Positions 19,049 through 28,943 of a stretch of DNA of 64,000 nt are shown piece after piece. Each line of letters starts with the position of its first letter. The first letter of the stretch is position 1. The DNA lies in NCBI RefSeq assembly GCF_003172895.1, contig NZ_QGKL01000010.1, positions 62,001-126,000 of the forward strand. The letters run 5' to 3'. The position numbers were made by a program, and so were the translations under genes. The stretch is from Leucothrix arctica. GTDB taxonomy: Bacteria > Pseudomonadota > Gammaproteobacteria > Thiotrichales > Thiotrichaceae. Under the pieces are notes generated by a model. That model saw only the letters and a list, made by a program, of their open reading frames with translations. It had not been told where the DNA came from and ran no database searches.

Positions 19049-20325
19049 AGCGTATTCTTGCTGATTTTTACCCTGAGTGGGAGCGCTACGTTGATCGTGC
19101 ATTGCTGATCAATTTGCTTCTATTGATAGGGTTTGGAACGGTTGTAATGACCTCAGCATCTATCGCTATTGCTGAGAAAAATAATGGTTCGGCATTCTTT
19201 TACTTGAATCGTCAAATGGTGTTTTTGGCGCTGGGTTGCCTGTCGGCTTATGTGGTTTACCAGTTCCGTATGACGGTCTGGCAAAGTACTGGCCCCGCTA
19301 TTTTAATACCGATCTTTCTGATGCTAGTCGCTGTATTGATAGTCGGGAAAGAAGTGAACGGCGCTTCACGTTGGTTAGGTTTTGGCCCTGTATCAATTCA
19401 GGTGTCTGAAATCACTAAGGTGAGTGTGATTTTGTACATGGCGGGCTATTTGGTTCGACATGGTAAAGCGCTTGCAGAGTCAAAATCTTATAAGCCATTA
19501 ATCATCCCCCTAATGGTGGTTGCGATAATCGATACGTTGCTTATCTTAGAGCCTGATTTTGGTAGCGTCATCATGGTAACGGCAACCGGTTTGTCGCTGT
19601 TATTTTTGGGTGGTGTAAAGTTACATCGCTTGCTGTTTATTTTTATGATTGCGCTAGTCGCAATGGTGGGAATGGTAATGGCAGGTGGTTATCGTGTGGC
19701 GCGAGTGATTGCCTTTTTAAACCCGTGGGAGCATGCACAGGGTAAAGGTTATCAAACTGTTCACTCGTTAATGGGTATTGGTGATGGTGGTTGGTTTGGT
19801 GTTGGCTTAGGGGCTAGCGTACAAAAATTATTCTACCTACCAGAAGCACATAATGACTATGTGTTTGCAGTATTAGCAGAAGAGTTTGGCTTCGTTGGTA
19901 TTTTGGTAACACTGGCGCTATTTGGTTGGTTAGTACAACGCGCATTTGTTATCGGCTTTAATGCAGATAAAGCGAAGCTACACTACGGCGCATATGTTGC
20001 TTACGGTATCGGTTTTTGGATTGGTTTTCAGGTGTTATTCCATATCGGTGTAAACCTAGCAATCTTGCCGCCAAAGGGACTTACGCTACCATTCGTGAGC
20101 TACGGTGGTAGTAGTTTGCTCAGTATTATGATCGCGATGGGCTTGTTGATGCGAGTGCATCGAGATACACAAATCGCGCTATTCGGCTTGTCTGAGAAAG
20201 AGTTAAGCCGTCAGAAACAAAGAAATAAAGCAGCAACGCCACGTAAAGTGCCCGCTAAGAGAGCAAAAACGATGAAAAAGCGTAAATCAACATCAATATT
20301 TGGAGGTCTGCTCGGTGGAAAGTAA
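19042..20325 (+). CDS. ftsW: Lipid II-dependent peptidoglycan glycosyltransferase FtsW
   Basis: SEDS-family septal peptidoglycan polymerase, partner of FtsI. The 427-residue protein has about ten hydrophobic segments and the SEDS blocks NGASRWLGFGPVSIQVSE, LILEPDFGSVI, VARVIAFLNPWEHAQGKGYQ and LTLPFVSYGGSSLLS. The cytoplasmic C-terminal tail after about residue 385 is unusually basic ([16 protein letters not shown] and preceding Lys/Arg pairs). It overlaps murD by seven bases and murG by eleven. Confidence 0.96.
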   Translation: MLKRILADFYPEWERYVDRALLINLLLLIGFGTVVMTSASIAIAEKNNGSAFFYLNRQMVFLALGCLSAYVVYQFRMTVWQSTGPAILIPIFLMLVAVLIVGKEVNGASRWLGFGPVSIQVSEITKVSVILYMAGYLVRHGKALAESKSYKPLIIPLMVVAIIDTLLILEPDFGSVIMVTATGLSLLFLGGVKLHRLLFIFMIALVAMVGMVMAGGYRVARVIAFLNPWEHAQGKGYQTVHSLMGIGDGGWFGVGLGASVQKLFYLPEAHNDYVFAVLAEEFGFVGILVTLALFGWLVQRAFVIGFNADKAKLHYGAYVAYGIGFWIGFQVLFHIGVNLAILPPKGLTLPFVSYGGSSLLSIMIAMGLLMRVHRDTQIALFGLSEKELSRQKQRNKAATPRKVPAKRAKTMKKRKSTSIFGGLLGGK

Positions 20326-21427
20326 GCGACCAGTATTGATTACAGCAGGCGGTACAGGTGGACATGTTTACCCTGGACTAGCCGTTGCTCGTGCACTTCA
20401 AGAGCAGGGTATTCCTGTGATTTGGATGGGTACGCATAAAGGTTTAGAGGCACGCGTTATCCCAGAAGCGGGTATCGAAATGGCGTGGTTAGACGTTTCA
20501 GGTTTACGTGGTAAAGGCGCAGCAGCACTTGTGTTGGCTCCGTTTAAACTGGTTAAAGCGATTTATCAGTCAGTGGGTATTATGCGCAAACACAAGCCAG
20601 TCGCCGTATTAGGTATGGGTGGGTTTGTTGCAGGGCCGGGTGGCTTGGTTGCGTCATTGATGGGCATACCTGTCGTGATTCACGAACAAAATGCAATTCC
20701 TGGCTTAACAAATCGCTTGTTAAGTAAGTTGAGTCGCAAAGTATTGGAGGGTTTTCCGGGCAGTTTTATCTCGGCAAAAGCTAAGTCGGTGCCTGTGGGT
20801 AACCCAGTGCGTAAAGATATTGCTAGCCTACCGACACCAGCAGAGCGAATGAAGGGTCGTGAAGGTTGTTTTAATCTGTTAGTGATTGGTGGCAGTTTAG
20901 GTGCTCAAGCGCTTAACGAAACAGTGCCGCAAGCAGTCTCATTATTAGATGAAGCGACTCGTCCTGTGATTCGTCATCAAGCGGGTCGTAACAAAGATGA
21001 AATGACGATTGCTGAATATGAAAAATCAGGCGTAACAGGAACGGTTACCCCTTTTATTGAAGATATGGCTGAGGCATACGGTTGGGCTGACTTAATAATT
21101 TGTCGCTCAGGTGCATTAACAGTGGCAGAGGTTGCCGTTGCAGGTTTGGCTTCGGTACTTGTGCCATACCCTTATGCGGTAGACGATCATCAAACAGCGA
21201 ATGGTTTGTATTTATCTGAGAATGGTGCAGCGATTTTGTTACCACAGACAGATTTAACGGCTGCCTCATTAGCAGAGCATCTAACGCGATTATTACAGTC
21301 GCCTGAGCGCTTGCTGCAAATGGGCGAAAAAGCCAAAGAATTAGCAAGGCCTGATGCAACAGCAGAAGTTGCAGCAATCGTTGCAGAGCTAGCAAATTAC
21401 ACGTTTAACACTGGAGTTACGGCATGA
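20315..21427 (+). CDS. murG: UDP-GlcNAc:undecaprenyl-PP-MurNAc-pentapeptide GlcNAc transferase
   Basis: Peripheral membrane glycosyltransferase that converts lipid I to lipid II. The first conserved loop is [16 protein letters not shown], followed by [37 protein letters not shown] and the acceptor/nucleotide region [19 protein letters not shown] chose GTG 20315 because GGAGG at 20302-20306 lies eight bases upstream. A TTG at 20300 would add five residues with no ribosome binding site. The resulting 370 residues are normal in length. Confidence 0.95.
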   Translation: MESKRPVLITAGGTGGHVYPGLAVARALQEQGIPVIWMGTHKGLEARVIPEAGIEMAWLDVSGLRGKGAAALVLAPFKLVKAIYQSVGIMRKHKPVAVLGMGGFVAGPGGLVASLMGIPVVIHEQNAIPGLTNRLLSKLSRKVLEGFPGSFISAKAKSVPVGNPVRKDIASLPTPAERMKGREGCFNLLVIGGSLGAQALNETVPQAVSLLDEATRPVIRHQAGRNKDEMTIAEYEKSGVTGTVTPFIEDMAEAYGWADLIICRSGALTVAEVAVAGLASVLVPYPYAVDDHQTANGLYLSENGAAILLPQTDLTAASLAEHLTRLLQSPERLLQMGEKAKELARPDATAEVAAIVAELANYTFNTGVTA

Positions 21428-22845
21428 AGCCAGCGAATGAATTAGCGCGCAGACGCATCAAACAGATCCACTTTGTTGGCATCGGTGGTGCGGGTATGGG
21501 TGGCATTGCGGAAGTTATTTCGCATCTTGGCTATCGCGTAACAGGTTCTGATATTGCTCAGGGCCCAATGACTGATCGTTTGAAAGATCTTGGTGTAAAG
21601 ATTCACATTGGTCATGCCGCTGAAAATGTTCATGGTTCAAATGTAGTCGTAACGTCTTCAGCAGTGAGTGACGATAACCCAGAAGTTATCGAAGCACGCT
21701 CGAATGGCATTCCAGTGGTACCGCGCGCAGAAATGTTAGCTGAAATTATGCGTTTCAGTAACGGTATCGCAGTGGCAGGTACGCACGGTAAGACGACAAC
21801 AACCAGTCTAGTGACTAGTTTGTTAGAGGAAGGTGGGCTTGATCCAACCTTTATTATTGGCGGTCAGCTAAAAAGCGCAGCAAGTAATTCACGCTTAGGA
21901 ACAGGCGAGTACTTGGTTGCAGAAGCGGATGAGAGTGATGCGTCATTCTTATTGCTTAATCCGATGATCTCGATCGTTACAAATATCGATGCTGATCACT
22001 TGGACACTTACGGTGGTGATTTTGAAAAGCTGAAATCAACCTTCGTCGAATTTTTACATCACCTGCCTTTCTACGGCATCGCTGTAATGTGTGTGGATGA
22101 TGAGCATGTCTGTGAAATTTTGCCAGATGTGTCACGTACGATTGTTAGTTACGGTATTCACTTTGACGCTGATGTTCGCGCAGTGAATGTTCGTTATGAC
22201 GGACCAAAGAGTTATTTTGATGTTGAGCGCAGAGACAAAGAGACGTTGTCTATTGAGCTAAACATGCCGGGTGAGCACAACGTCCAAAATGCATTGGCAG
22301 CGATTGCTGTTGCAGCAGAAGTTGGCGTCAGTGATGAAGCGATTCAAAGTGGCTTGGCGAAATTCCAAGGTGTGGGTCGTCGCTTTTATGTACATGGTGA
22401 CCTAGCAACAGAGAACGGCAAAGTGATGTTAGTGGATGATTATGGACATCATCCAACTGAGATGGCTGCGACGATGAAAGCGGTGAAAACTGCATGGCCG
22501 AATCGCCGCATGGTGGTACTGTTTCAACCGCATCGTTTTACGCGTACTCGTGACCTATTTGAAGACTTTGCAGCGGTGCTTTCAGAGTCAGATGTGTTAT
22601 TATTGTTGGATGTTTATGCAGCTAGTGAAGAGCCGATTCCAGGGGCAGACGGCCGTTCTCTTTCACGCGCAATACGCAACCGCGGCAAGGTTGATCCAGT
22701 CTTTATCGCAGACAATAACGATATCTTAGAAAACTTGAAGCATCAGCTTCAGGATGGTGATGTGTTACTAACATTAGGCGCAGGAAGTGTGGGTGCTATT
22801 TCAGCCGCGTTACCTGAGCAGCTATCAATTGAGGCGAGCGAATAA
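21424..22845 (+). CDS. murC: UDP-MurNAc:L-alanine ligase
   Basis: First ligase of the peptide stem, adding L-alanine to UDP-MurNAc. The 473-residue protein has [17 protein letters not shown] at the UDP-binding start, the ATP loop [11 protein letters not shown] near 119-129, [25 protein letters not shown], and [10 protein letters not shown] near the C-terminal domain. It overlaps murG by four bases, and its stop shares one base with the ddl ATG. murB, which sits next to murC in some bacteria, is absent here. Confidence 0.97.
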   Translation: MKPANELARRRIKQIHFVGIGGAGMGGIAEVISHLGYRVTGSDIAQGPMTDRLKDLGVKIHIGHAAENVHGSNVVVTSSAVSDDNPEVIEARSNGIPVVPRAEMLAEIMRFSNGIAVAGTHGKTTTTSLVTSLLEEGGLDPTFIIGGQLKSAASNSRLGTGEYLVAEADESDASFLLLNPMISIVTNIDADHLDTYGGDFEKLKSTFVEFLHHLPFYGIAVMCVDDEHVCEILPDVSRTIVSYGIHFDADVRAVNVRYDGPKSYFDVERRDKETLSIELNMPGEHNVQNALAAIAVAAEVGVSDEAIQSGLAKFQGVGRRFYVHGDLATENGKVMLVDDYGHHPTEMAATMKAVKTAWPNRRMVVLFQPHRFTRTRDLFEDFAAVLSESDVLLLLDVYAASEEPIPGADGRSLSRAIRNRGKVDPVFIADNNDILENLKHQLQDGDVLLTLGAGSVGAISAALPEQLSIEASE

Positions 22846-23750
22846 TGAGTGATTTTGGCAAAGTTGCAGTAGTAATGGGTGGCTGGAGCGCAGAGCGCGA
22901 AGTTTCCCTAAATAGTGGTGCTGAAGTACTTAAAGCATTGGTGTCTGCAGGTGTTGACGCTCATGGCGTTGATGCAGGAAGAGATATAGCAGAAGTACTT
23001 AAGGCTGGCGGTTTTGATCGTGTATTCAATATATTACATGGTCGTGGCGGTGAAGATGGTGTACTTCAAGGCGCACTAGAGCTATTACAAATTCCTTATA
23101 CCGGTTGTGGCGTTATGGCGTCGGCGATCAGTATGGATAAGTTGATGACTAAACGCATTTGGACGGGCTGTGGTTTGAAAACACCTGCTTATGCGATTTT
23201 AACTGATGATACCGATTTTGATGCAGTGGTTGCTGAATACGGTTTGCCATTGATGGTTAAGCCTGCTGATGAAGGTTCTAGCGTCGGTATGACGAAAGTG
23301 ACTAAGGCAGAGCAGCTTCCAGAAGCCTATAAATTAGCAAGTCAGTACAATTGTTCAGTATTTGCTGAGCAATGGGTGACGGGTACTGAGTACACCATCG
23401 CGATTGTCGGTGAGCAAGCGTTACCTGTGATTCGTGTTGAAACTGACAGTGCTTTTTATGACTACGAAGCAAAATATAAGTCGGATGACACGCGTTACCT
23501 AATACCGTGTGGCTTAGAAGCAGAGGCTGAGAAAGAAATACAAGTATTGGCTAAGCAAGCATTTGACTTACTAGGTGCAACAGGTTGGGGAAGAATCGAC
23601 CTTATGCAAGACCGATGGGGTCAAGCGTGGTTGATCGAATTGAATACGGCGCCAGGCATGACAAGTCATTCCTTAGTGCCAAAAGCAGCAGCTGCCGTTG
23701 GTATTAGTTTTGAGCAACTCGTTGTGAAAATATTAGAGACGACAAGGTAG
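22845..23750 (+). CDS. ddlB: D-alanine:D-alanine ligase (DdlB type)
   Basis: ATP-grasp enzyme that makes D-Ala-D-Ala for MurF. The 301-residue protein shows VVMGGWSAEREVSLNSG, NILHGRGGEDGVLQG, PYTGCGVMASAISMDKL, VKPADEGSSVGM, and the metal-binding LIELNTAPGMTSHSLVPKAA at the C-terminus. A canonical E-R-E substrate loop is visible (SAEREVS). Its location between murC and ftsQ marks it as the DdlB-type copy. A second ddl elsewhere cannot be ruled out. Confidence 0.96.
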   Translation: MSDFGKVAVVMGGWSAEREVSLNSGAEVLKALVSAGVDAHGVDAGRDIAEVLKAGGFDRVFNILHGRGGEDGVLQGALELLQIPYTGCGVMASAISMDKLMTKRIWTGCGLKTPAYAILTDDTDFDAVVAEYGLPLMVKPADEGSSVGMTKVTKAEQLPEAYKLASQYNCSVFAEQWVTGTEYTIAIVGEQALPVIRVETDSAFYDYEAKYKSDDTRYLIPCGLEAEAEKEIQVLAKQAFDLLGATGWGRIDLMQDRWGQAWLIELNTAPGMTSHSLVPKAAAAVGISFEQLVVKILETTR

Positions 23751-23754
23751 CATT

Positions 23755-24609
23755 ATGGCCACTCAAGTCACTAAGAAGAAGCGCCCACAAGCTACCCGTC
23801 GTAAGACGGTAAAGCAGCCTAATACCAGTGGTGGTATGTCGTGGAAAAAACCAAGCGTATCGGCTCAAGGCCTGAAGCGCTTATCGACGACCTTATTGGT
23901 ATTGGCGCCAGTGCTACTGATTAGTGCGAGTTATATTTGGTTTAATCGTCCTGAAAATTTGACGATTGAGTCGGTAACGATTGGTAGTTCAGATAGAGTG
24001 AATGGCTTGCAGTATTTATCGAAAGACGAGCTTCGCCCTATCGTGCAGCCGTTTGTAGCAACCAATTTGTTTATGTTGGATGCAAAAGGTTTAGAAGAAG
24101 AGTTAGAGTTTAACCCGTGGGTTTATTCTGCTTCTTTGACTAAAATGTGGCCAAAAAAATTAGAGGTCACCATATACGAAGAGCGACCAATCGCCTTTTG
24201 GGGCGAGGGCAGTATGCTTAATGAATATGGTGAAATCATTGATGCTGAGTTGCCAGATAAAGTAGGACAGTTACCGGTGTTGTTTAGCCCTGAAGATAAC
24301 GGGCGAATGATGGTTGAGAACTACTTGAAAGTGCAGCAATGGACAAGAGACTTTCCTGTCAAGATTGTTGAGTTTCGTGAGGATGCGCGTGGCTCGTGGC
24401 AGTTGAAGTTAGAGAATGGTTTGACGGTAAATATTGGCCGTGAAAAGCAGGAAAAACGCTTACGACGTTTTGTGGTTGGTTACAAACGTGAGTTGGTGGA
24501 TAGTATTGAGAAAATTCATACCGTAGATTTGCGTTACACCAACGGTTTTGCAGTGAAATGGAAGAGTAACTGGCAGATAAAACAAGAAGCCAGCCGGAAA
24601 AAGGGGTAG
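23755..24609 (+). CDS. ftsQ: Cell division protein FtsQ
   Basis: Bitopic divisome protein that complexes with FtsL and FtsB. The 284-residue protein has a basic cytoplasmic N-terminus (KKKRPQATRRKTVK), a membrane segment near residues 43-62, and a POTRA domain (LTIESVTIGSSDRVNGLQYL). The FtsQ core then follows with FNPWVYSASLTKMWPKKLEVTIYEERPIAFW. It begins four bases after ddlB and ends eight bases before ftsA. Length and order are typical. Confidence 0.95.
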   Translation: MATQVTKKKRPQATRRKTVKQPNTSGGMSWKKPSVSAQGLKRLSTTLLVLAPVLLISASYIWFNRPENLTIESVTIGSSDRVNGLQYLSKDELRPIVQPFVATNLFMLDAKGLEEELEFNPWVYSASLTKMWPKKLEVTIYEERPIAFWGEGSMLNEYGEIIDAELPDKVGQLPVLFSPEDNGRMMVENYLKVQQWTRDFPVKIVEFREDARGSWQLKLENGLTVNIGREKQEKRLRRFVVGYKRELVDSIEKIHTVDLRYTNGFAVKWKSNWQIKQEASRKKG

Positions 24610-24617
24610 TACACAGT

Positions 24618-25853
24618 ATGTCACGTGCAGATGGAACAAACATGGTAGTCGCTTTGGACATTGGAACGTCTAAAGTCGTGGCGCTTATTGGTGAAGTAGC
24701 CGCTAGCGGTGAAGTTGAAATTATTGGTATCGGTAAGAACCCTGCACACGGCATGAAAAAAGGTGTAGTGGTTAATATTGATTCAACGATTGAGTCAATT
24801 AACCGAGCGGTTGAAGAAGCTGAGCTAATGGCTGGTGTGAATATCAACTCTGTTTACGCAGGTATTGCTGGTAGCCACATTAGTAGTTTGAACTCTCACG
24901 GTATTGTGGCGATTAAAGACAAAGAAGTGACTGAAGCTGATCTTGAGCGCGTCATGGATGCTGCACGTGCGGTAGCTATTCCTGCTGATCAGCGTATTTT
25001 GCACGTACTTCCTCAGGAATACGTGATTGATGATCAAGACGGTATTCGTGATCCAATCGGTATGGCGGGTGTACGTTTAGAAGCACGTGTTCACTTGGTA
25101 ACAGGTGCACAAAGTGCGGCACAAAACATTATTAAGTGTGTTGAGCGTTGTGGCTTGGATGTTGATGACCTGATCTTAGAGCAGGTTGCTTCAAGCTACG
25201 CAGTGCTAGAAGAAGATGAGAAAGAGCTAGGTGTATGTCTAGTTGATATCGGTGGTGGTACTAGTGATATCGCCGTCTTCTTAAATGGCGCGATTCAACA
25301 TACAGCGGTTATCCCAATTGCGGGCGACCAAGTTACAAATGACATCGCAGTTGCAGTCCGTACGCCGACGCAATTTGCAGAGCAATTAAAAATTCAACAT
25401 GGCAGCGCATTGCGCCAGTTGATTACTGATGAAGAAATTATAGAGGTGCCGGGTGTGGGTGAGAGAGAGCCGAGAACGCTTTCCACCCAAACACTGGCAT
25501 CGGTGATTGAACCTCGTTATGAAGAGCTGTTTTCACTGATCTTGGCAGAGTTACGTCGCAGTGGTTATGCCGAACGTATTGGTGGCGGTATCGTTTTAAC
25601 AGGTGGATCATCTAAAATTAGAGGTGCGGTAGAGCTTGCGGAAGAAATATTCCACATGCCTGTTCGCCTAGGATCTCCACGTAAAGTGGGTGGCTTAAAA
25701 GGGGAAGTAGACAACCCTATCCATTCAACAGGTGTTGGTCTGTTGATTTATGGAGCACAGCAAATGGCCGCGGGTAGAGGCGGTGCATTTGTAACAGGCC
25801 CATCTGTAGGGATATGGGAAAGAGTGAAGGGCTGGTTTAACGGAAACTTTTAG
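24618..25853 (+). CDS. ftsA: Cell division protein FtsA
   Basis: Actin-like protein that tethers FtsZ to the membrane and recruits later divisome proteins. The 411 residues include VVALDIGTSKVVALIGE (phosphate 1 loop), the SHI/1C region, LVDIGGGTSDIAVFLNG (phosphate 2) and GIVLTGGSSKIRG (adenosine). The last residues, GIWERVKGWFNGNF, form the expected C-terminal amphipathic membrane-targeting helix. An 88-base gap to ftsZ follows, which contains no gene. Confidence 0.97.
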   Translation: MSRADGTNMVVALDIGTSKVVALIGEVAASGEVEIIGIGKNPAHGMKKGVVVNIDSTIESINRAVEEAELMAGVNINSVYAGIAGSHISSLNSHGIVAIKDKEVTEADLERVMDAARAVAIPADQRILHVLPQEYVIDDQDGIRDPIGMAGVRLEARVHLVTGAQSAAQNIIKCVERCGLDVDDLILEQVASSYAVLEEDEKELGVCLVDIGGGTSDIAVFLNGAIQHTAVIPIAGDQVTNDIAVAVRTPTQFAEQLKIQHGSALRQLITDEEIIEVPGVGEREPRTLSTQTLASVIEPRYEELFSLILAELRRSGYAERIGGGIVLTGGSSKIRGAVELAEEIFHMPVRLGSPRKVGGLKGEVDNPIHSTGVGLLIYGAQQMAAGRGGAFVTGPSVGIWERVKGWFNGNF

Positions 25854-25941
25854 TCTTTCGTGAGGGGAAGCCATCTAGGACGAATAAAACCTAGAGGTCA
25901 ATTGTTAGTCACATTGAATTGGTAGTACAAGGAGAAAAGGT

Positions 25942-27090
25942 ATGTTTCAAATAATGGATTCAGAAGGTCAGAACGCAGTTATTAAAGTTGTTGGTGTTGG
26001 TGGCGGTGGCGGTAACGCTGTTAAGAACATGGTCGACTCAGGAATCGAAGGTGTTGATTTCATCTGTGCAAATACAGATGCTCAAGCACTTGAAGGTTCA
26101 GGTGTTGGTACAATTCTTCAGCTTGGTAACTCGCTAACAAAAGGTCTAGGTGCCGGCGCCAATCCTGAAATTGGTCGTGAAGCCGCACTTGAAGATCGTG
26201 AACGTATTAAAGAATTAATTGCTGGTACAGACATGCTATTCATCACTGCTGGAATGGGTGGTGGTACAGGTACAGGTGCTGCACCTGTTGTTGCTGAACT
26301 AGCACGTGAGTTAGGTATTTTGACCGTTGCTGTTGTGACGAAGCCTTTCCCATTCGAAGGCCCTAAGCGTATGAAAATGGCTGAAGCAGGTATTGCTGAA
26401 TTATCTAAGAGTGTGGACTCTTTGATTACAATTCCAAATGCTAAGCTACTAACATCTTTGGGTAAGAACATCACATTATTGGACGCTTTCAAAGCGGCTA
26501 ACAATGTACTACTAGGCGCTGTTCAGGGTATTGCTGAGCTAATTACACGCCCTGGTTTGATCAACGTGGATTTCGCGGATGTTCGAACTGTTATGAACGG
26601 CATGGGTCTATCTATGATGGGTACCGGTAGTTCAAGTGGTGAAGAGCGTGCAACTAAAGCGGCTAACGCTGCTATCTCTAGCCCGCTACTTGATGATGTA
26701 AACCTAAATGGCGCTCGCGGTATTTTGGTTAACATCACCGCTGGTCTAGACATGGGTATCCATGAGTTTGAAGAAGTGGGTAGCGCGATTCGCGAATTTG
26801 CTTCTGACGATGCGACAGTGGTTGTTGGTACGGTAATTGACCCAGAGATGACTGATGAGATCCGTGTAACTATCGTTGCGACTGGTCTAGAAGGTTTGAA
26901 TGAGTCTTCAGTGCCTACTACGCAGCGTCAAGCAACAACACGGTTACGTCCTGTTCAAATCGAGCAGACGCAAAAGAAAGTTGCAGGTAGTGACATTAAC
27001 CACACTACATCTGAGCCAGCAGCGAAAGATGCGGGTTCTGACAAGAACTACTTAGACATTCCAGCTTTCTTGCGTAATCAAGCTGACTAA
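25942..27090 (+). CDS. ftsZ: Cell division GTPase FtsZ
   Basis: Tubulin-like GTPase that forms the Z ring. The 382-residue protein has the signature GGGTGTG at 106-112, [16 protein letters not shown] at the start, and a T7 loop with [11 protein letters not shown]. The C-terminal conserved peptide [11 protein letters not shown], which binds FtsA and ZipA in the family, is intact. A strong AAGGAGAAAAGG precedes ATG 25942. It is the last gene of the cluster and is followed by a clear terminator. lpxC, which usually comes next in gammaproteobacteria, is absent. Confidence 0.98.
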   Translation: MFQIMDSEGQNAVIKVVGVGGGGGNAVKNMVDSGIEGVDFICANTDAQALEGSGVGTILQLGNSLTKGLGAGANPEIGREAALEDRERIKELIAGTDMLFITAGMGGGTGTGAAPVVAELARELGILTVAVVTKPFPFEGPKRMKMAEAGIAELSKSVDSLITIPNAKLLTSLGKNITLLDAFKAANNVLLGAVQGIAELITRPGLINVDFADVRTVMNGMGLSMMGTGSSSGEERATKAANAAISSPLLDDVNLNGARGILVNITAGLDMGIHEFEEVGSAIREFASDDATVVVGTVIDPEMTDEIRVTIVATGLEGLNESSVPTTQRQATTRLRPVQIEQTQKKVAGSDINHTTSEPAAKDAGSDKNYLDIPAFLRNQAD

Positions 27091-27123
27091 GTTGCTTTGA
27101 CTGATATACCAATTCAATATTTG

Positions 27124-27156
27124 CGCTGGTGGCCTTGCCGCCACCAGCGGTTTTTT
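27124..27156 (+). terminator. Terminator of the dcw cluster after ftsZ
   Basis: CGCTGGTGGC pairs with GCCACCAGCG around a six-base loop and is followed by a G and six T bases. It lies 33 bases after the ftsZ stop. A GTG at 27129 that opens the next reading frame falls inside this hairpin and is therefore not a credible start. Confidence 0.93.
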
Positions 27157-27164
27157 GGTATTTT

Positions 27165-27587
27165 ATGTTCAACTTAGAACAATTAAATTCTGAATGGCTA
27201 GTCTTGGTAGGCATTGCTTCGGCAGTAATGTTTGTACTTTCCTTGCTTATTGTTCCAATTGTCGTTATCCGTATACCGGATGATTACTTCAGTGTATCTC
27301 GAAAAAATATTAAGCCATGGGCGAAACATCATCCTGTTGTTAGAACATTACTCATCACGGGTAAAAATCTATTAGGGTTAATGTTACTTGTCATGGGCAT
27401 ATTGATGTTGGTATTACCCGGACAGGGCTTACTAACCATATTATTAGGAATCGGATTAATAGATTTTTCTGGTAAGCATGATCTCATCGAAAAGATTGTG
27501 ACGATGCCCAAAGTCCTCAAGTCTATCAATTGGATTCGTATCAAAGCTAAACGAAAACCTCTCGTATTTACTAAATATCAAAAGTAG
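27165..27587 (+). CDS. Small membrane protein resembling the PGPGW family
   Basis: About 140 residues with two hydrophobic segments near residues 13-33 and 60-85, joined by a basic loop. The second segment ends in VLPGQGLLTILLGIGLIDFSGK, which resembles the PGPGW family of putative transmembrane proteins, with PGQG in place of PGPG. INWIRIKAKRKPL at the C-terminus is also typical of these. The start is taken at ATG 27165, after the dcw terminator. Its function is unknown in the family. The expression signal is unclear because the start follows the terminator T run closely. Confidence 0.6.
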   Translation: MFNLEQLNSEWLVLVGIASAVMFVLSLLIVPIVVIRIPDDYFSVSRKNIKPWAKHHPVVRTLLITGKNLLGLMLLVMGILMLVLPGQGLLTILLGIGLIDFSGKHDLIEKIVTMPKVLKSINWIRIKAKRKPLVFTKYQK

Positions 27588-27724
27588 CTAATAAAAAATA
27601 AACAAATACTTTTAAGCCATTACTTAACCATTAAGCGTAATGTTGATAATCTTCCATACTTACTACACATTGTTCCGTTATCGTACTGTGACTATTAAAA
27701 TAAGTTAATATTGAGGAAGTTATT

Positions 27725-28852
27725 ATGCGTTTCATTTCGTCCGTTCGCCCCACCTTATTGATGGGTGTTGTTGGTATAAGTCTGATGCTGACTGCCTGTG
27801 TTTCTGAGTCTGAACCAGTCGTCACTTCTACAGATACTACAGACAGTACCGAAACTAGTGACTCAGACTCAACAACCGATGACAGTGAAACGACTACTAC
27901 CACTACTTTCTTCAGCAGTGCTATGTTTGGTAGTGCATTAAAAAGTGTTACCCAAGCCAGCTGTACGCTAGAAAATGGCAGCACAACACTGTGTAACGTG
28001 TTGGTCTTTTCTGCCAACGGTTCGGGTGATACAGAAGGTGAAGGGACTGTTGGTCCTTATTGCCCAGATGATATTACCGTCGCTCGAAGTGATACCGGTA
28101 TGGGTATCTATGACGGCGATACAAACCCAGGTTTTCAGTCTTTGATCGATGCTGTTCAGTCGATGGATGCTGATGGTTATGATGTTGTAAATGAAGACGG
28201 AACGGTTAACTTCAATGATGCAACAAGTATGGGTGATACCTCTTTAAATTACTGCGTATCAGCAGCACTTGAGTCAGATTTAGAAGTGACTTATCTGATA
28301 CCAATAACGCCAGAAGTTCGTTCTGAAGTCTACGAGATTGGCACGATTGCTAGTGTGGGTGTAGGTCTAAATGGTGTTCCGTTAAAAGGTAACCCCCCCA
28401 GTGTTACGATTACTGACCCTGCTGTCCGTGGAACAGGTAGCGGAAATATTCCAGCGCTTGATCTATGTGGAGGACATCCCGACCCATCCGGTTATTACCA
28501 CTGGCACATGATTCCTCAGTCAACGAATACAGTGCTTGAGTCAGATCAGTATAGCTATACTCAAGACTACGGTATGACCTGTAGCAACTCGACAATTGCT
28601 TTTGATGAGCCAGCAATTTTCTCTGGTCTAGCTAAAGATGGTTACCCAATCTATGGTGCTTATGATTCAGTAAATGATGAAAATGTGCTGCCAGATACCG
28701 TTGCAACAGTAGATGAGTGTAATGGTCACACACACGCAACAGCGGAGTTTACGTCAGGTGCTTATCACTATCATGCCCTCGAAAACACTGCGCCAAATAT
28801 TCCTGCTTGTCTAACAGGTAGCTTTGTTGAGAACGATGTAACTGTTCGATAA
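27725..28852 (+). CDS. YHYH-domain lipoprotein
   Basis: A 375-residue secreted protein. The N-terminus is a lipoprotein signal with lipobox LTAC, followed by a Ser/Thr/Asp-rich linker to about residue 60. The body carries the YHYH-family features: LCGGHPDPSGYYHWHMIPQS near residue 250, then GLAKDGYPIYGAYDS, then ECNGHTHATAEF and GAYHYHALE near the end. The clustered histidines suggest metal binding, but the family's function is not established. Eight or more cysteines outside the lipobox may form disulphides. GAGGAAG upstream supports ATG 27725. A terminator follows, and a second secreted protein lies downstream in the same direction. Confidence 0.8.
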   Translation: MRFISSVRPTLLMGVVGISLMLTACVSESEPVVTSTDTTDSTETSDSDSTTDDSETTTTTTFFSSAMFGSALKSVTQASCTLENGSTTLCNVLVFSANGSGDTEGEGTVGPYCPDDITVARSDTGMGIYDGDTNPGFQSLIDAVQSMDADGYDVVNEDGTVNFNDATSMGDTSLNYCVSAALESDLEVTYLIPITPEVRSEVYEIGTIASVGVGLNGVPLKGNPPSVTITDPAVRGTGSGNIPALDLCGGHPDPSGYYHWHMIPQSTNTVLESDQYSYTQDYGMTCSNSTIAFDEPAIFSGLAKDGYPIYGAYDSVNDENVLPDTVATVDECNGHTHATAEFTSGAYHYHALENTAPNIPACLTGSFVENDVTVR

Positions 28853-28870
28853 AGTCATTTCAACGTATCT

Positions 28871-28919
28871 AGCGCGTGCCTTTAAGTTAACTGCTTAGCT
28901 CGAAGCACGCGCTTTTTTT
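28871..28919 (+). terminator. Terminator after the YHYH lipoprotein gene
   Basis: AGCGCGTGC (28871-28879) pairs perfectly with GCACGCGCT (28905-28913), followed by seven T bases. The loop is about 25 bases, longer than usual, and could fold further. It separates the YHYH gene from the next gene, 25 bases beyond. Confidence 0.75.
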
Positions 28920-28943
28920 GACTCCAATTTTAAGAGTGTGCAT

